From JAXDBW01 sp034678405 (lineage in GTDB: Bacteria; Patescibacteriota; Patescibacteriia; UBA10025; JAHIVO01): a DNA stretch of 41,387 bases. Each line of letters starts with the position of its first letter. Position 1 is the stretch's first letter. The position numbers were made by a program, and so were the translations under genes. Of the stretch, positions 32,482-39,669 are shown in pieces. The notes below the pieces were generated by a model, which made no database searches, had not been told where the DNA came from, and was given only the letters and a program-made list of their open reading frames with translations. Where the stretch lies: NCBI GenBank assembly GCA_034678405.1, contig JAXDBW010000020.1, positions 1 through 41,387 of the forward strand, written 5' to 3'.

Positions 32482-33179
32482 TTATTGTTTAGCTCGGACT
32501 GAAAGTCCTAATTTCTTTTTTATGGAGTGGACGAGTAGCGCTTGATACCGCAATTGATCATTGATAGAGTTGAATATTTCAAACGCAATCAGGTGTCCAA
32601 ATAAATTATGCGGGAGATGGTAGATATAGTCAAAGTCGCGTATACTTGAAACTCTGTGGAGGTCGGTATTGCGCCTGCGGTCATATCCGCTGAGGTGATT
32701 GCATCGTACGGGCGTATCAGTCAGATGTTCGATCACATAGACATAATCTTTGGTCTGGGCGACGGACTGCTTTTTGTAGTGTGCGAGATCGACACAGAAA
32801 CCGCCGATCTTCTCGACCTGAACATAGGTGCCACGCGATTATCAGTGCTCATCTCTAGATAGAGCTGCTTATAGAAGCCACGCCAGTTCTGGAGCCGCTG
32901 AAACATGAATTCGTGGATAGTAAAATAACGCGCGCCAAAGTGTTGCTGGAGGATGCGCATCTCCTCTCGAGTAGTATCCTCCCGGATATGGACCAGGGGT
33001 ATGTGTGTGACGCTGGACTGTCTGAGTGCACCAAGTAAGCCGCGCCGCTCGCGGAGAGCAAAGCGCTGCATAAAAAGTCCCACGGTGGTGAGCTGGCGCT
33101 GATTGATCTCTGACAGCTTATCCTGCCAGTCTTTTTTCTTTTTGCCGGTGATGCTGGCGATGAGCTCTCTGGTAGGCAT
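32482..33179 (-). pseudogene. Frameshifted TIM-barrel-like protein
   Basis: One gene split over two frames. The first part (33179 down to about 32845) encodes MPTRELIASITGKKKKDWQ onward, including HIPLVHIREDTTREEMR and FTIHEFMFQRLQNW. Near 32840-32850 the sensible frame shifts (YLEMSTDN, then RGTYVQVEKIGGFCVDLAHYKK), and it continues to the stop at 32482. The join requires either one base missing or two extra. The combined product of about 232 residues has the look of a sugar-phosphate isomerase/AP-endonuclease-type TIM barrel (CVDLAH, then NHLSG). That identity is tentative. It could be a true pseudogene or a sequencing error. Confidence 0.7.
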
Positions 33180-33193
33180 GGATATAGTGTATC

Positions 33194-33227
33194 AAAAAAA
33201 GGAAGCCTATCCTAGACGGACAGGCTT
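33194..33227 (-). terminator. Intrinsic terminator
   Basis: On the minus strand a 10-bp stem (AAGCCTGTCC with GGATAGGCTT, one G-U) and a 5-nt loop are followed by CCTTTTTTT. It ends the 97-residue membrane protein transcript, and overlaps the last codons of that gene. Confidence 0.88.
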
Positions 33228-33500
33228 CTCGATGTAGATTCGTGGATTGTCAGTGGCCACAATCGCAGTAGGGCCCGAACGGCGGGCGGGACGACTCGTC
33301 AGAGCCAAGAGTCCTAGTGCTGGCGCGGCGAGGCCACCGAGCAGGAAAAACATCCAGTCGGGCATTATCCAATCGGGCCGACGCTCTACTATTGAGAACA
33401 TCTCCGTTACGATAATGCCGACGAGATAACACAGCACGGCCACTATGAAATAGACAGGGCCGACGATCCAGCGGAACAGGCTTGGGCTTTCGTGGGTCAT
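33207..33500 (-). CDS. Small two-span membrane protein
   Basis: A 97-residue protein with two hydrophobic helices (about residues 12-33 and 48-67), followed by a polar tail ending NPRIYIEKPVRLG. The start at 33500 (MTHESPSLFRW) has a GGAGGAG Shine-Dalgarno about 5 nt upstream. The longer frame to 33614 would begin upstream of the promoter. The family is not recognised. Confidence 0.7.
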   Translation of the reverse strand: MTHESPSLFRWIVGPVYFIVAVLCYLVGIIVTEMFSIVERRPDWIMPDWMFFLLGGLAAPALGLLALTSRPARRSGPTAIVATDNPRIYIEKPVRLG

Positions 33501-33543
33501 AACAGCTCCTCCATGGAATGAGCGGTTTGAGTGATATTGGGGT

Positions 33544-33572
33544 ATGGTAATATGTCGTGGCATCACTGTCAA
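33544..33572 (-). promoter_or_regulatory. Promoter of the 97-aa membrane protein
   Basis: On the minus strand: TTGACA (33567-33572), 17 bp, TACCAT (33544-33549). It is back to back with the plus-strand promoter at 33577. Confidence 0.65.
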
Positions 33573-33576
33573 TGCA

Positions 33577-33605
33577 TTGCTTGGCCGCGTCATTTCTGGT
33601 ACACT
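33577..33605 (+). promoter_or_regulatory. Promoter of the exonuclease gene
   Basis: TTGCTT (33577-33582), 17 bp, TACACT (33600-33605). It lies 14 nt from the ATG at 33620, and 4 bp separate its -35 box from the opposing -35 box. Confidence 0.5.
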
Positions 33606-33619
33606 CAATCTCAATCCCT

Positions 33620-34195
33620 ATGCATAAAATCGTCTTCGACATCGAAACGAAAAACTCTTTTAGCGACGCGGGCACGAATAACCCGAGTAAACTTGAGATT
33701 TCTCTCCTCGTCGTCTATGAATACGACACCGATACATATCACTGCTTCATGGAGGAGGATTTTCCGAAACTGTGGAAGCTCTTGGAGAAAACCGACCTCA
33801 TCATTGGCTACAATTCAGACTATTTTGATATTCCCGCCCTCAATCGATACTATCCGGGGGATTTGACAAAGATCAAGAGTCTTGACCTCCTGCAGTCCAT
33901 CTACAAATCACTGGGCCGGCGCGTGTCACTGGATATGGTGGCGGAGGGGACGCTCGGGATTAATAAGAGCGGCAAGGGTCTCGACGCTATCACCTGGTGG
34001 AAAAATGGCGAGATTGAAAAGCTCAAGAAATATTGTACCGATGACGTGCGCATTACCAAAGAGGTATATGAGTATGCGTTCCGACACAAAGAGTTGAAGT
34101 ACAAACTCGGCCCAGATATTCACACCGTGCCGATCGACACGGCTGGCTGGGAGCAGACCGTGAGGGCGTCACTGAATTATACCCTGCCGATTTAG
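33620..34195 (+). CDS. DEDD-type 3'-5' exonuclease-like protein
   Basis: A 191-residue RNase H-fold protein. The exonuclease motifs are seen in order: I in VFDIETK (residues 5-11), II in LIIGYNSDYFDIPALNRY (about 60-77) and III in KYCTDDVRITKEVY (about 150). The Tyr in motif III suggests the DEDDy subgroup. It resembles the YprB-like ribonuclease H domain and would degrade DNA or RNA from the 3' end. The start at 33620 is set by the promoter and by the motif I distance. Confidence 0.85.
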   Translation: MHKIVFDIETKNSFSDAGTNNPSKLEISLLVVYEYDTDTYHCFMEEDFPKLWKLLEKTDLIIGYNSDYFDIPALNRYYPGDLTKIKSLDLLQSIYKSLGRRVSLDMVAEGTLGINKSGKGLDAITWWKNGEIEKLKKYCTDDVRITKEVYEYAFRHKELKYKLGPDIHTVPIDTAGWEQTVRASLNYTLPI

Positions 34196-34261
34196 CAGGC
34201 CGCAGTCATCGACGGAATACATTATATTCCGCCGTTTATATATTCATGCGCTTTTATGATT

Positions 34262-36319
34262 TCAGCTGAGCGCCTTGGTTCCTTTTTTTGCCTTCATGCC
34301 TGAGAGTGGCAGACAGGCGTAGACTGTGGTTCCTTTGTTTTCTGCAGAGGTAAACCATATCTTCCCTCCGGATTGGTCAAGGATGGCCTTGACTATATAG
34401 AGCCCCAGGCCGGTACCCTCGGTATCCGAGGATTTTGCATTATCAGCCCGATAGAGTTTTTGGAAAATATTATTTTGCTGGGCGTGAGGGATCCCCATGC
34501 CCGTGTCTTTCACGGTGATAAGCATGGAGCCGCGTGGGACTTTTTGGCCAGCGGCGGCGGTTTGCTTATGTGTGGCTCGAATACTTACAGACACCGTTCC
34601 CTTCGCTGGGGTATATTTTACCGCATTTGAAGTGAGGTTTTGTAAAATAATACGAGTCAGCTTGGGGTCCACGTTGAGCTTGGGCAGGCGAGCATATGTT
34701 TCAGTCACCTTCAATTTTTTCTGTGTAATAGTCGGGCGCAGCTCTGTGACGACATCTCGACTAAGCGCAGCCACGTCCGTTGGTTCAGGCTCAACCATAA
34801 AGGTGCCGAGCTCAAGACGTGATACATTCAGGAGGGCGTTGACCAAATCAACCATGCGATGACTGCCGTCGGCTATTTCTCTGAGGTAGTCTTTTTGCTG
34901 CTGGGACAGCCGCCCCGTCTCACCGCTGAGCAATATCTCGGTATACCAGTTGATGGCAGACAGTGGCGTCCTGAGCTGATGAGAGGCCAGCGATACGAAT
35001 TCAGTTTTTGCATTGTCGACTTCTACCTCATGAGTGATGTCTCGTTCGATACCAATAAAGCCAATAACATTTTTTTGATGATTAAGTATAGGCGAGACGC
35101 TCAGTAGAGCAAAATATTTTTCCTTATTTTTTCGTTGGTTTTGTATTTTGCCGGTGAATGTCCGCTTTTCTTCTTTGATGGTGTGCCAGAAACGTCGATA
35201 AAAATCATTTCCCATTAACCCACCCCAGGCTTTCCCCGCTTTTTTTCCGAGTATTTCCTCGGGTTGATATCCGGTAATTCGTGCTACTGCGGAATTTGCG
35301 TAAATAATAATGCCATCAGCGTCCGTGATAACAATATGCTCCGATGTGTTTTCTACCGCTTGTTTAAATTTACGGGCGTCGAGGTATGCGCGTTCTACTT
35401 CTTTCTCAAAATTATGCCGCTTGGTGATATCGCGGGCCGTCATTAGGGTGATAGACTGATCCTGGCCGAGCAGAGTTACAGGTTCGATACGACCCTCGAA
35501 CCAAATGTTCCCACCCTTTGGGGTAATTATTCTGAATTCTATGTATCGGAGCGCTGTGCGTGTCGCTCTGGCGACTTTTGCCCTATCATTCGGGTGGATA
35601 AAGTCGAGCGCATTTTTGCCAATTAGTTTTTCGGATTCCTGCCCGGCATAATTTGCGGCCGACGGCGAAGCATAGATAATGCGTAGTGATGAGTCCCAAA
35701 AAATAATAACATCTTGAGTATGCCGAGCGATCAGTTCGTATTTTGTGTTCTCTGATTGGCGACGATCTATGAAGAATAGCGTCAGCCCAATCCCCAGGGT
35801 TAGCAGGAAGTAAATCAAAAGATAGTTTGTCGGCGTTTCGATGAAGAGTATATGTGGGTGGGTGCCAAGTACAAGACCGGCAAATACAACAAACGCAGCC
35901 AGCAACCATCTGATGCCAATGCGAAAGCCTTTTAGAAAAAAAACATATAGGGGAAACGGCATGATCCAGATAATCCCCCCGAGCAGAGGATGTTCCACAT
36001 ACAGTCCGATGATGATTACGATGGCAATAATGAATAGTAGTATGTTTGTGGATTGGTCAAGGTATTTGCGAGATCGATAATAGATAAGGTTGGCAATGAG
36101 TACGCCGGCACACGCAGCAAAGACATACACAAGCCATATATTATTATTATCGCGGATGGTCTGGTATATGATGATACTGTAGGAAATGGATGCGAGGATG
36201 CTATAGGTATACAAAAAAATCGTCCGAATTCTCAAAAGAAACTGATCGTGCTCTGCCTCAGTATGGAAATGATTTTTTTCTGCCAGGAGAATATTGAATA
36301 ACTGTCCTTGTATTTTCAT
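34262..36319 (-). CDS. Multi-span sensor histidine kinase with two PAS domains
   Basis: A 685-residue hybrid-free sensor kinase. Six membrane helices lie at about residues 30-190, followed by PAS1 (about 195-310; VIIFWDSSLRIIYASPSA), PAS2 with PAC (about 320-430; IIYANSAVARITGYQPEEILGKKAGKAWG), HisKA with SLASHQLRTPLSAINWYTEIL, and HATPase with NLTSNAVKYTP, DTGMGIP and GTGLGLYIVKAI. It would sense a membrane or small-molecule signal and phosphorylate a receiver. The receiver gene directly upstream on this strand, 27 nt away, is N-terminally abnormal. Confidence 0.93.
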   Translation of the reverse strand: MKIQGQLFNILLAEKNHFHTEAEHDQFLLRIRTIFLYTYSILASISYSIIIYQTIRDNNNIWLVYVFAACAGVLIANLIYYRSRKYLDQSTNILLFIIAIVIIIGLYVEHPLLGGIIWIMPFPLYVFFLKGFRIGIRWLLAAFVVFAGLVLGTHPHILFIETPTNYLLIYFLLTLGIGLTLFFIDRRQSENTKYELIARHTQDVIIFWDSSLRIIYASPSAANYAGQESEKLIGKNALDFIHPNDRAKVARATRTALRYIEFRIITPKGGNIWFEGRIEPVTLLGQDQSITLMTARDITKRHNFEKEVERAYLDARKFKQAVENTSEHIVITDADGIIIYANSAVARITGYQPEEILGKKAGKAWGGLMGNDFYRRFWHTIKEEKRTFTGKIQNQRKNKEKYFALLSVSPILNHQKNVIGFIGIERDITHEVEVDNAKTEFVSLASHQLRTPLSAINWYTEILLSGETGRLSQQQKDYLREIADGSHRMVDLVNALLNVSRLELGTFMVEPEPTDVAALSRDVVTELRPTITQKKLKVTETYARLPKLNVDPKLTRIILQNLTSNAVKYTPAKGTVSVSIRATHKQTAAAGQKVPRGSMLITVKDTGMGIPHAQQNNIFQKLYRADNAKSSDTEGTGLGLYIVKAILDQSGGKIWFTSAENKGTTVYACLPLSGMKAKKGTKALS

Positions 36320-36346
36320 ACCCCGCTGGTTGGTATAGTGATGCCG

Positions 36347-36688
36347 TTATTTTCCTATTGTTGCCCGCACCTTTGTTATTATTTCCTCGAGCTGTACATC
36401 TGATTTGACCAAGAAATCAACGGCGCCGAGCTCGCGCACGGTAGCGATGTCGGCATTCTGGCCCAGGCTCGAGAGAACAAACACCGGCACGCTCGATTTA
36501 CGCTCTTTCAGTTTCTGCAATACCGTAAAACCGTCCATGACCGGCATCATGAGGTCGAGGATGATGAGGTCGGGTTTCTCTGCGTCATGCGCAGCGAGCC
36601 CCTCTTCCCCATTTGTCACTGTAGCGTTGCCATGGCCGACAGGGCCGCTATTGACAGGGTTGTATTCTCCTGCTAGTGTATGGGGCAC
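36347..36688 (-). CDS. Response-regulator receiver with missing N-terminus
   Basis: A 113-residue protein starting with GTG. From about residue 20 on it is a normal receiver (VTNGEEGL, DLIILDLMMPVMDGFTVLQKL with Asp45, VFVLSSLGQ, VDFLVKSD). It resembles the receiver at 25335, which also ends in an SLGQ/NLGQ..DIA pattern. The first 19 residues (MPHTLAGEYNPVNSGPVGH) do not encode the first strand with its acidic pair, and no such sequence is found upstream in any frame. The acidic pocket that holds Mg2+ is therefore missing. It is either a remnant or a deviant receiver. It lies upstream of its probable kinase. Confidence 0.75.
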   Translation of the reverse strand: MPHTLAGEYNPVNSGPVGHGNATVTNGEEGLAAHDAEKPDLIILDLMMPVMDGFTVLQKLKERKSSVPVFVLSSLGQNADIATVRELGAVDFLVKSDVQLEEIITKVRATIGK

Positions 36689-36814
36689 TACCGTATGATC
36701 GAGATGTCATCTCATCACTCGCTAGTACTAGGGGTTAGCATGTAGAAATAAGTCGAATTTCAAATCGCTATCATCTCTATTTAATTAATTCGTTTATTTC
36801 TATCTGCATCCATT

Positions 36815-37012
36815 ATGAATGGCACAGTAAAGAAATTGACCGATAAGCACTTTGGCTTCATCACCGCCGAAGGCCAGGAGAAGGATCTCTTCTTCCACGC
36901 CAACGAGCTGCAGGGCATCACGTTTGACGAGCTCCAAGAGGGTGACGCTGTCACCTTTGAGGTGTCAGACACGCCCAAAGGCCCAGCTGCGGTCAACGTC
37001 AGCAAAGCATAA
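36815..37012 (+). CDS. Cold-shock-domain protein (CspA family)
   Basis: A 65-residue single cold-shock domain that binds single-stranded RNA or DNA and melts RNA structure. RNP1 appears as FGFITAEG and RNP2 as LFFHANEL. The length is typical. A terminator follows about 24 nt after the stop. The region upstream (36689-36814) holds an AT-rich stretch but no clear -35/-10 pair. Confidence 0.93.
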   Translation: MNGTVKKLTDKHFGFITAEGQEKDLFFHANELQGITFDELQEGDAVTFEVSDTPKGPAAVNVSKA

Positions 37013-37035
37013 GAGTTTTCTCTATACGCTTTTCA

Positions 37036-37065
37036 AAAATCGCCTCCCTGGTGGGAGGCGATTTT
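37036..37065 (+). terminator. csp terminator
   Basis: Perfect 13-bp stem: AAAATCGCCTCCC (37036-37048), loop TGGT, complement 37053-37065 ending in ATTTT. It works in either direction and separates csp from the minus-strand basic protein. Confidence 0.9.
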
Positions 37066-37076
37066 GGTTGATGACG

Positions 37077-37202
37077 TTAGCTGCGTCCTTTGCGGCGCTT
37101 GGCGAGCTCCTCAAGTCGCACCCGTTTCGCTTCGAGTCGCTTTGCGGTTTTGTGGGAGCGGGATCGTTTATTCTTGCCGACACCGGTTCGTCGTTTGGCC
37201 AT
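37077..37202 (-). CDS. 41-residue very basic protein
   Basis: The ORF is below the usual length cut-off but convincing. It encodes a 41-residue protein, MAKRRTGVGKNKRSRSHKTA onward, with about 19 Lys/Arg and an EAKRVRLEELAKRRK helix. It has a proper ATG and a TAA, and ends near the csp terminator. Composition fits a nucleic-acid binder, such as a small ribosome- or nucleoid-associated protein. No family is recognised. A TATATATAGTATAT stretch directly upstream could hold a -10 box. Confidence 0.65.
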   Translation of the reverse strand: MAKRRTGVGKNKRSRSHKTAKRLEAKRVRLEELAKRRKGRS

Positions 37203-37474
37203 ATATACTATATATAAATAATACTCACTAATTCATTGGTGGGGTCGCGAGCGTAAGGTTAACTGCACCAATTTACTTAGGGTTTTGGGTGATACCGAAT
37301 ACATCAACACCTTTTTGGCAAAGTTCGAGGCGATTAAGTACTTGGCACAGACACAGGGTCAAAATTAGCTTATCATACCCCACGCTACTCCTCACTATTA
37401 AAAAGCTTGAATTACCTTGCAAATGGCCTAAATACGCGATAAAATGAGGGTGCATTAACAATTTGTTGCCTAAA
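37203..37474. other. Gene-poor junction region
   Basis: No convincing complete gene. One plus-strand frame without an ATG ends ...LGDTEYINTFLAKFEAIKYL and then stops at 37366-37368. It looks like the C-terminal end of a real protein and may be a gene remnant, about 45 codons long. A TTGAAT (37407-37412), 16 bp, TAAATA (37429-37434) pair could start a transcript near 37441 that runs into the structured stretch. Base composition becomes more AT-rich from here. Confidence 0.4.
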
Positions 37475-37590
37475 CCGTACTTCGGTACGGCATGGCATTA
37501 AAACCCACAAGAGAGACGACAGCTCGTCGTCCAGCTACTCTTGTGGGTCGTGCTCCGAAAGGGGTACGGGCGGCCGAAAGGTTGCCATGC
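37475..37590 (+). ncRNA. Candidate structured RNA with tetraloop hairpins
   Basis: Four consecutive hairpins are visible. A: CCGTAC-TTCG-GTACGG (37475-37490). B: an 11-bp stem (37503-37513 with 37538-37548) enclosing a 6-bp stem (37515-37520 with 37526-37531). C: GTGCTCC-GAAA-GGGGTAC (37550-37567, 7 bp with G-U pairs). D: GGCGGCC-GAAA-GGTTGCC (37569-37586, 7 bp with G-U pairs). A UUCG and two GNRA tetraloops are hallmarks of functional RNA. GCATGGCA (37490-37497) can also pair with 37583-37590, competing with D. G-U pairs favour the plus strand. No known class is recognised. Confidence 0.6.
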
Positions 37591-37646
37591 TGGCGGCGAG
37601 CTTTTGTGTATAGAGCGATTGGCTATCGACTAAGTGGAAAATTATT

Positions 37647-38159
37647 ATGGGTTGGTTTACATCTCCATCAGAAAAAAAGAAGGATGTACTAAAAGCGGAA
37701 GTTGCTGCATTTGCAGAATCCGCAAAGCAGCGTGGTGGGTTGGCTGTTATTACAGTAAGCATTGCTCTTAAGCCCGGCGAACAGGCTTTTCTTGAAGAAC
37801 AAGTTACACTGAAAGAAACCCGATCTTTTACGAAGCGATCAAGTACCGGAGGCGCCTTGCGGGTTATGAAAGGTGTTTATGTCGGCGGATCAAGCGGTAC
37901 ATCACGCAGTCATAATGAGTGGAGAGATATCGACACTGGAACATTGATAATCACCAACCAGCGTATTATTTTCGATGGTCGTATGGAAAACCGGGTAATG
38001 CCAATTGATCGGATACTTTCAGTTAACCCCCTGCTCGATGGTATTGAGGTGTCTATTGAAAATAAACAAAAAAGTTCTTTCTTTACAGTAAAGAATTCAC
38101 TAATTTGGAGTACGGTTTTTAATACCGTGCACGCAAAGGAAATTGGTCGTGAGAATTAA
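37647..38159 (+). CDS. PH-like domain protein
   Basis: A 170-residue soluble protein. A lysine-rich helical N-terminus is followed by a strand-rich domain (about residues 75-165). That domain has TGTLIITNQRIIFDGRMENRVMPIDRILSVNPLLDGIEVSIENKQKSSFFTV, the pattern of bacterial PH-like (GRAM-type) domains: a TNxRIIF strand, then an I..I..V..L..G turn. The GTSRSHNEW loop is polar. The function is unknown. It is the first gene of the AT-rich island and lies 57 nt after the structured RNA. Confidence 0.65.
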   Translation: MGWFTSPSEKKKDVLKAEVAAFAESAKQRGGLAVITVSIALKPGEQAFLEEQVTLKETRSFTKRSSTGGALRVMKGVYVGGSSGTSRSHNEWRDIDTGTLIITNQRIIFDGRMENRVMPIDRILSVNPLLDGIEVSIENKQKSSFFTVKNSLIWSTVFNTVHAKEIGREN

Positions 38160-38187
38160 ATAACAATAATCATTAACTATTAAACCT

Positions 38188-38742
38188 ATGGACCAAGTAC
38201 AAACACCACAACCGGAGCCGAAGAAAAAAAGCCGAAAATGGCTCTGGATATTAGGAGGGATAGTAGTCGTAATAATCATCATTGCCGCAGCAAGCGGTGG
38301 TAACGACGAGCCAACGAAGGTCGGTGAAACAAACACAGCAAGCTCAAATACCAACCAGCAAACTGAATTTGCAGTCGGAGATCAGGTTAAAATCAACAAC
38401 TATACCATGACGGTAAACAAAGTGGAGCGTAATTGGCAAAGTCCAGCTGATTACGACAAGCCGGAAGCCGGTAAGGAATATGTGTTAGTGGAAGTAACGA
38501 TCACCAATGAGGGTAGTAGCTCCATATCCTACAACACCTTTGATTTTAAGATGCAGGATACAGATGGTGTCCAAAAGACCGAAACGTATACTATGGCAAC
38601 TAATAAGTTAAACAGCGGTGACCTTGCGCCGGGTGGTAAAGTGACAGGAAACTTGGTGTACGATGTTCCCACCGGAGCTACGGGATTAAAACTTCTCTTC
38701 ACGCCGACGTTCTGGGGGAAGACAGTGACGGTAAATCTTTAA
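38188..38742 (+). CDS. DUF4352-type anchored extracellular protein
   Basis: A 184-residue protein. A basic N-terminus and one membrane helix (about residues 16-36, WLWILGGIVVVIIIIAAASGG) are followed by a Thr/Asn/Ser-rich linker. An Ig-like DUF4352 (telokin-like) domain covers about 60-184, with VGDQVKINNYTMTVNKVE, EYVLVEVTITNEGSSSISYNTFDFKMQD and LAPGGKVTGNLVYDVPTGATGLKL. Such domains are displayed outside the cell, and their ligands are mostly unknown. It lies 28 nt after the PH-like gene and is followed by a terminator. Confidence 0.85.
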   Translation: MDQVQTPQPEPKKKSRKWLWILGGIVVVIIIIAAASGGNDEPTKVGETNTASSNTNQQTEFAVGDQVKINNYTMTVNKVERNWQSPADYDKPEAGKEYVLVEVTITNEGSSSISYNTFDFKMQDTDGVQKTETYTMATNKLNSGDLAPGGKVTGNLVYDVPTGATGLKLLFTPTFWGKTVTVNL

Positions 38743-38750
38743 TTGTTAAA

Positions 38751-38779
38751 AAAACCACCTTTGATGAGAGGGTGGTTTT
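38751..38779. terminator. Terminator between convergent genes
   Basis: AAAACCACC (38751-38759) pairs with GGTGGTTTT (38771-38779). It serves the DUF4352 gene and, on the minus strand, the PIN-like gene that ends at 38788. Confidence 0.85.
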
Positions 38780-38787
38780 GATATTAA

Positions 38788-39282
38788 TTATCTTATGTTT
38801 TGGGTATCTTTTGGGATCACGATATACGAATCACCTACGAATATTTTAGCGGCGTTAATTAACTGAGAACATTCGTCGGCACAAACAAAAGCTAGATCAT
38901 TAATTTCTTCTTTGGCGGTCAAATAAGTGGTTAGTTGTGCTAAATCAAAGCTCGTTTTAATCCAGACATTACTATTACTGGCAGTTTCGAGAATTTGTAA
39001 TGATTTATTTATCATTTCTTCTGTAAATTCTATTCTTTTCATCTTTTGAATATCGGATGCAAATCGACTTTCTAGACTGCGGTAGTCCTGCTCACTTATT
39101 GGGGAGTCCTGATTCATTGGATTTTTCCATAGACGAAAAATGACCTTGCGTACTTCTAGTATGGCAAGGTTGAGGTAGAATAATTCGTTATTATTGTTGA
39201 AAAGCTGATCTACAAAACTAGAGCCATCCTCCGATTTGTATCTTTTGGTAAAAGCGCTTGATTCAAAAAAGTATTTTGACAT
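38788..39282 (-). CDS. PIN-like domain protein, putative toxin
   Basis: A 164-residue protein with the order of a PIN-domain ribonuclease. The start YFFESSAFTKRYKSEDGSSFVDQLF parallels the usual YLDTSALVKRY...E.GS, LAILEVRKV carries the second acidic residue, and FDLAQLTTYL...DLAFVCADECSQLINAAK matches the FD...FVTxD..L..AA end. PIN enzymes cleave RNA with an acidic Mg2+ site. Here the first Asp is Glu (FES rather than LDT), which may affect activity. It starts directly after the upstream gene's stop codon, as toxin genes do after their antitoxins. Confidence 0.65.
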   Translation of the reverse strand: MSKYFFESSAFTKRYKSEDGSSFVDQLFNNNNELFYLNLAILEVRKVIFRLWKNPMNQDSPISEQDYRSLESRFASDIQKMKRIEFTEEMINKSLQILETASNSNVWIKTSFDLAQLTTYLTAKEEINDLAFVCADECSQLINAAKIFVGDSYIVIPKDTQNIR

Positions 39283-39657
39283 TTACTCATTATTTCTTTC
39301 TTCCAATAGAAGCTTTGTTAATGATGGCAGGTTTGCCGTTATTTCTCTAACCCTTTCTATACTCGGTGCATCTTGAGATTTATTTCTTATCCAGGCATCT
39401 AACATATCACGACCAAACAAACGATCAGACAATCTACTTGGCAAAATTAATATATTATCTTTTTCGAGTTCTAGTAAATTTTCGGGATACGATATTACAC
39501 CGTTCCATCTATCAAAAAATAATTTTAGTTTATCGAGGGGCTTGGTAAGGTGTGGTTGTTCTTGAAGTTCTTGGACAAAGCCAAATTCTCCCATCATTGC
39601 TGATGAGCTATCAGTTATAAAATCAGTATTTGAGGTAAAACTAAGAGAAGTACTCAT
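39283..39657 (-). CDS. Unknown protein in antitoxin position
   Basis: A 124-residue soluble protein that I do not recognise. The N-terminus is Ser/Thr-rich (MSTSLSFTSNTDFITDSSSA), and the rest alternates charged helices with PSRLSDRLFGRDMLDAWIRNK. It lacks a visible DNA-binding motif of VapB, Phd or HTH type. Its TAA is immediately followed by the PIN-like gene's ATG, so the two are coupled. It starts 12 nt after the protease gene. By position it may be the antitoxin or adaptor. Confidence 0.6.
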   Translation of the reverse strand: MSTSLSFTSNTDFITDSSSAMMGEFGFVQELQEQPHLTKPLDKLKLFFDRWNGVISYPENLLELEKDNILILPSRLSDRLFGRDMLDAWIRNKSQDAPSIERVREITANLPSLTKLLLEERNNE

Positions 39658-39669
39658 ATCTTAAATTAT

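Noticed and set aside
36347..36688. Possible first receiver strand upstream of the GTG start.
   Set aside because: I read all three minus-strand frames up to about 36800. None encodes an acidic-pair strand.
37273..37461. A 62-codon minus-strand ORF in the junction region.
   Set aside because: The opposite strand offers an equally plausible fragment. Neither has a good start.
37492..37692. A plus-strand 66-codon ORF (MALKPTRETTARR...) through the tetraloop region.
   Set aside because: It reads across perfect RNA hairpins and into the start of the PH-like gene in another frame, so its amino acids follow from the structure. No family likeness.
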